The notes under the pieces are model-generated. The model had not been told where the DNA came from, searched no databases, and saw only the letters and a program-made list of their open reading frames with translations. Shown here one piece after another: positions 58,845 through 64,000 of a stretch of 64,000 bases of DNA. Source of the DNA: Membranipora membranacea. Its lineage: Eukaryota; Bryozoa; Gymnolaemata; Cheilostomatida; Membraniporidae. The stretch covers positions 7,485,493 to 7,549,492 of the forward strand of contig OU612071.1 of NCBI GenBank assembly GCA_914767715.1, read 5' to 3'. The number at the start of each line of letters is the position of its first letter. Position 1 is the stretch's first letter. Position numbers and translations under genes: made by a program.

Positions 58845-61800
58845 ATGGCTCCAAAAGCACCATTGTATTACATCGTCAGCTCCATTGGAAGAGAGGAAGT
58901 AAGCATTGTTAGCAGTAATTGGATCAAAAAGTCAACTTTATTAAAGGAAAAGGACAAGCTAAAACACTCAGTTGTGGTGAGTCATAAATTTTCTTAGCAA
59001 AACACTTTTTTTTTAAATTTCCAATATTCAAATATATGCAGTTTTATTATAATGATTTCAAATCTATTTTTTAAGATTTATCAAGTTTGTTCATTTGAAA
59101 AGGGTGCCAAATGGTTGAAATGCCCCAAATACTGATTTTTGGTATACATCGGTGTTTAGCAGCCCCAACATGGATTGACAAGACAAAGCCTCGCAAGTGC
59201 CTATGCCTTACTGATCTGTGGATATTCCAAACTTTATCTTGGATTCCTTTCTTATTGACAAGTGTAACAGCTGCTCTGATTATTTTTTCCAGAAATGCTA
59301 TTGGCCACCACCCACCACAAACGGAAAAAGCCTCAGGAAGGAGCATGCATTTCCAGATATTGGCAATTGGAAGTTGTATGACGCGAAGATATTGCAGCTT
59401 ACAGGTAATGAGACTAAGCTAACATTGTCTACGGCATTGGTTTCAATAATTTATCATGATTGCATCACACTATAGGAAAGTACTATATTACGCCGATAAA
59501 TTCTTGTGGGATATCCCATTCACTTGGTATTATCGGCTGTGGAATCTTTTAATCTTAGTGGGTGGTTATAGCGGAGATTATAGCTCAAAAAATAATTTCT
59601 AAAATGAGATATTTTCAAAAAAAAGCACAGCTGATACATATATCCTCAGTAACAGGATGGAACTCGGAGTTGCAACCTCAGTCAATTCATATGTATTTGA
59701 GCGCTGCACACATAACATGACCACCGCATGCACAATAGAGCCAAACTTAAGTTCAATCTACAAAAGTTTGCAGTATTAAGCAAGATCGTGTTGCAAACAT
59801 ATGCCAGCATCCCTCTCACTAAAATGTTACGCATTTTCTTTCCAGAGGACCACGAAAAGGCCAAGGTGTATGAGTTGCAAGCAAGAAAGAAGGATGATAT
59901 CCCTACTGGTTAGTTAAACTTTACATAAAAATATAAATAAATATAACTGATGTCCCCAGCAATGTGGTTGCTGTTAGGTTGGAGGTAATGGTTCGGTTTA
60001 AAGGCTGTCCTTTCCTATGTCTGAATTAATTACTATCACTAAGCATCAATATTTACACTAAGGATTAAGGTAAAATCTCATCCAAAATTCTTCAACTGCT
60101 TCTTCTGTGTTGCTGAGACATCAAAATTTTCTATGCTCAACAACCAGGAATCAGAATGGGGTAATTCTAAAAAAATTTGTCACTCATTCAAAGAAATATT
60201 CACATGGCCTGACATTCAAATCAAGTGTCTGTGCTTTCGACCATTGAAAACTCAGGGAACAGCACTGTACAGGGGCGTATATTCTAAGAAATTTCACTCA
60301 CTGACTTTTTAGAGATGATCATAATGATCGGGCACACCCGATCCACACGCCATAGGCGTGGCGAGGAGGGTGTGGGAGGGGCGCTTAAGCGCCCTCCCAC
60401 ACGGAAATCTTTGCATTTCGGTAGCAAAACAGTGCAAGCAGAGAGGTATTTCAATAGCTCACTGAGCTGTTGGGTACTTTCAGAAAACAACTCAATAGCA
60501 GTAGAAGATTACGGTAAAAATGCTCCAGTTATAAAGCATTAATTTGAAAAAAAACTGACCTCAATGGGATTCGAACCCACAACATTCTTATAAACAGTGA
60601 TTATTAGGCGGACGTTCTACACACTGAGCTATTCAGCCACTGAGTGCTAATATACGCCACTGGCACTGTATATGTATATATTTAGTCCTGTTTGATCTCG
60701 ATGCTTCACAGGTCCCTGTACTGCTACATAAAAATTGGTGCTGCTTAAGATTTCCCTTGTAAAAAGAGTCAAGGATATTTATTCTAGGAATTCTTACAAG
60801 TATTTGGGTTGTTGGATGTTGTCAATATAAACTATTGGCGAGGCAATTTATTTCTGGTAAACCAGCGCAGACTGAACTAATGATTTCACACCACAAACAG
60901 GTTAACATTGATGTTTTGGTTTGAAAATACTGTGTTTATGTAGATACAGAGGCTGGTGAACAAAGCTTGAGGAAACAAACTCTGTCATCTCCCCAACGGA
61001 TTCAGAAGGACCCTAGTAAGTATATGCAACATTCTTTTATTTTCACATTTAATTTAGGGCATGCAGTTGCGGTTGGTTGGTTTATGTAGCGAAAAGGACC
61101 ACTTAATCTTTGGTTGGGAACTGATAGCAGTAAAGAGTGGTCACTGTCATGATGTGTATGCATGATTTGCAGTACCGGTATCGGTGTTTTGATATTTGGT
61201 GTGAGTTGAGCATTACTATACACGTTATGGCCGGTCTAGGTCTTGCTGCTAGTCAGCGTTTCCTTTATACTGTGATATATATTAAAATGTATCCCACATT
61301 GAGCACCATTATCGATTTGTTGCACTCAAACCCCTTGCCGGCAATACGGCAATGGTCCTTATAATAAACAATTTTGTGCCCAGTGCAATCATTTGACTAA
61401 GAAAATAATTCAGTTGTAATTTTTTAAAGATGATGGTGATGGAGAAGAGAGGAATGGTGCAAATGATGACAATAGTACACATGATGGCAGTAGTATGGCT
61501 ATACCACTACCGTCATTTGATCTAAAGACCTCTCATGGTGAGTTATAACTCAAGATTGATTCATGAGATAAAATGCATTTCCATCTTAAAGACCGATTAT
61601 AGAAGAATCATGATACCGGGCCCCACCAGATGCACTTGACTCAGAATTGATTTAATAACCTATAATGTTATTCGAGGCAGCCTCTTCCCAATATATATGT
61701 TCAATGATTCGACATCTCTGATTTTTGCAACACAATAAACTAGCCCAATCATCCGGGCGTTGTTGTAGTAGTCGCAGGAAGGGATCATTATTATCAGCCA

Positions 61801-64000
61801 AGTCTATTTTTGACATTGCCTTGGGAAAGGGGTTGACAACTCCGACCATCTGTGAACAATAATTGAAATACACCAGAAGTGCTAAACATCTATTTCTCTC
61901 TTGGTATCTTCAATATCAACTAACATTCGTTGACAGTTAACGTCCACCATGGGTTCAATATTTAGATGGTTTCTGCCAAAGATGAATATCATGGATCCAT
62001 TTCGGTTCATTGATAACCCATAGTTACATTAAAAGCAGCCACTTTGTTTTGTTGTTAAGTTTAGAGAGAGTGAAAATACAACTTCAGAATAAGTACCTAA
62101 CAATTTATCGATTGCTAGCAAAAAAATTCTTTGTTTTTAGATGAAGATCTCATTTCAACTCCGAAAGAAAAAAACCCAGAATGATGAGTCCAGAACCATC
62201 GGCTAGTACGCGTAAGTATCCCTTTCTCCGTTTAGTCTTTGTACAAAAATCAGGCTCATTGCAAAAAAGATACAGTATCCAGTTTTTTCTGAGACTTGAA
62301 CAGTATTGCTCAAATGAGAGAATAATATTGGAACAGATAATAGCCAGACAACTTTGGACCGGTACTGAGATCTGCTTCCGCTTCTAACACTTAATTGGAA
62401 TGGCTCAGAAACATGCATAGGTGGTTCAATATATCAGTGCACTCTTTAAAACATGTTCATTGCAGTAAGATGAAGTTGGATTGAACCTATAGCAGGACAA
62501 TTTCAAAAAGAATACAGATAAGCTTAAGATTTTTGAAAACTTATCATCTGAAATCCTTTTCACATAATTTTGTCAAATATTTGAATAAATTCCAACCAAT
62601 AGATTGGCCGAGGTCACTGCAGAGTAATCAATTTTGTCGCTGATGATAAATGTGACCAACTTGATCCGAATTGATACGGAAATTTCCGGACTACTATCAA
62701 AACTGTGGACCACCTCGCTATCTTTGTTATGTAACTAGATTTAAGCTCATTGGTCACTTTCAGCTCAACAATGGTATACTATAACAACACAACCCTATTA
62801 GTAACGAAATACATAAATATCTTATGAGTTGTCCCCCTCTGTGAAAAGTGGTGGACAACTCCTGATTGAACTGTTGAACCTTGATAAGGAACTTTTAGCA
62901 TTGAATGGAATACTATGATATTTTAATTCCGAGTTTTTATTGTAGATGGATATTCACAATCGTGTGTGGAGTTGGGGGAAACTTCAAATCAGAAAATTGA
63001 AAGTGAGTTATTTGAATGTTGATAAATAGATTAATACTCCCTGGATGGCAGCGACCATTTCGATCTAAATCATACATTTTTTTTATCTGTTTGTCAATTA
63101 TTAGGCTGTCACTTACTGCCAACACCAACACAATCAGGCAAAGTAATCCATCCACAGGCTTCCCTCAAATACAGGACAAAGTACCCCAATATATTCTTTG
63201 CAAAACAAAAGACTTTGCCTTTGGTTGTATCGCTGGAAAAAACTTCGTGAATAATTGGTTGATTGGATTTTCATGTTTCTTCTATAGGGTTGCTGACAAA
63301 CCTTTATATGAAGGTCAGCAAGATAATCAGACACCTTGAGAGAGGAGAGAGTGGCAGTTGCTCTGCAGTCGAGAAAAACATACTCGACATGTTTGAGAGC
63401 CCTCTGGAATCTCCAGAGGAGCTCATGCTTTTCAACGAGCAACTCAAAGAGGATGATACCAGTACAAGTATCAGCAGTTTGTAAGTAGACCAGTGGTTAA
63501 TCAGTATTTTAATTTGCAATATCAAAAATTTTGGGTAGCAAACATGCTGCAAAAATAGGTGGATATGTAAAAGGGTGGCTAGATTTGGCCTGGAGTTCAG
63601 GGGTCAAGGGAAGAATCATTTCTGCAGCACCTGATCTACATCTGATATGAATCAAGACTGTGCTCGAATTAGTTTGCTCTTATTAACCATAACGGCAAAG
63701 AGAAGGCGAATTACAGAATGTCAACCATATCGGCAGATCGGCTACATGGGGGCCTGGACGGAAAAAAACAGAATTTTTAACTTTCATGACACATATACAG
63801 ATACGCCATTATAAAAATGTTGTGTTTTTTTCAAGTTTCATAAAATTTATTCTTGCAGCAAAAATTCTGTGAGACAATCGGAGGAAGGAGCCTCACCGAG
63901 GCTGTTTTCACCACAATGAGGAGAGTGGCTTCAAACCATGTTTGGCAGCATTTCACGCTGCAGGGCACAAAGACAAAACAGTGGCTTGCAGGCACAAGGG
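58845..64000 (+). CDS. DUF4806-type protein, nine exons seen, 3' end beyond the window
   Basis: Exons: 58845-58976, 59293-59404, 59846-59908, 60944-61015, 61430-61537, 62141-62211, 62946-63002, 63288-63480, 63859 to the edge. Start MAPKAPLYYIV. Exon 2 has the CYWPPP...W..YDAKIL block common at the N-terminus of DUF4806 proteins. The middle is acidic and low-complexity. Exon 8 ends in a helix with ESPLESPEELMLFNEQL, and exon 9 carries ETIGGRSLTEAVF, both typical of DUF4806. The family is found in animals, often near transposon-like or DNA-binding proteins, with no firm function. Two frame breaks lie at A runs (62168-62174 and 63860-63864), each fitting one missing A. Exon 7 to 8 joins in phase 1. 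Confidence 0.65.
60326..60402. repeat. cluster of three adjacent GC-rich hairpins
   Basis: GATCGGG-CACA-CCCGATC at 60326-60343, CACGCC-ATA-GGCGTG at 60346-60360, and a 33-bp near-palindrome centred on GCGCTTAAGCGC at 60370-60402 with arms GTGTGGGAGG. All lie in a host intron of otherwise AT-rich DNA. Confidence 0.9.
60553..60645 (-). repeat. tRNA-derived SINE-like segment
   Basis: On the minus strand an A-box TAGCTCAGTGTG (60620-60631) and a perfect B-box GGTTCGAATCC (60568-60578) have tRNA-like spacing. The acceptor stem does not pair, so it is a relic or SINE head, 150 bp from the hairpin cluster. Confidence 0.5.

Noticed and set aside
60553-60645. Functional tRNA gene
   Set aside because: A- and B-boxes are present, but acceptor stem pairing is missing.
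63016-63180. Possible extra exon of the DUF4806-type gene
   Set aside because: An acceptor exists, but its end phase does not fit the next exon, whereas direct joining of 63002 to 63288 keeps frame.
1-64000. CRISPR arrays, bacterial operons or phage
   Set aside because: No spaced direct repeats of that kind; introns and metazoan domains show animal nuclear DNA.

Overview
The window is animal nuclear DNA. It is AT-rich, genes are split by GT-AG introns, and the host protein domains are metazoan: a RING/B-box/propeller protein, PAN plus calcium-binding EGF modules, and a DUF4806-type protein. It carries many small inverted-repeat transposons, simple repeats and a decayed LINE. The gene types and repeat load suggest a marine invertebrate, but the sequence alone does not fix the species.

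Layout. 1-2173 holds the 3' part of a TRIM-like gene, with a hAT-like MITE (21-484) upstream of its first visible exon. 2955-4018 is a long inverted-repeat element. About 4-15.7 kb is mostly unassigned noncoding DNA. 15762-22202 is a second TRIM-like gene, a tandem paralog of the first, with RING, B-boxes, coiled coil and propeller, but with two frame breaks. 22.2-27.9 kb holds a LINE reverse transcriptase relic and another inverted-repeat element. 46611-50887 (perhaps to 51753) has exons of a secreted or membrane PAN/EGF protein. 58845 to the right edge is a nine-exon DUF4806-type gene, cut by the window end.

The centrepiece is a complete Polinton/Maverick (adintovirus-like) element at 27926-45653, 17,728 bp. 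It has 123-bp terminal inverted repeats that are identical base for base, begin with AG, and are flanked by a 6-bp target duplication (GAGGAC). It carries a protein-primed family B DNA polymerase, a DD35E integrase with a chromodomain, an FtsK/HerA-type packaging ATPase, an adenain-like protease, double jelly-roll major capsid, penton-like minor capsid and a basic pVI-like protein. It also carries several small unassigned proteins. Plus-strand genes fill the left two thirds (membrane-protein cluster, ATPase, a nine-coding-exon nuclear-type protein, polymerase). The right third is a minus-strand block (small basic protein, unassigned protein, integrase, penton, pVI-like, capsid, protease), with 4-bp ATGA overlaps between neighbouring genes. 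Together these genes would serve integration, protein-primed replication, capsid assembly, genome packaging and capsid maturation. The only clear lesion I found in it is an in-frame TGA in the pVI-like gene.

Exon joins were inferred by eye from splice signals and reading frame, and family names from motifs. No database search was run.
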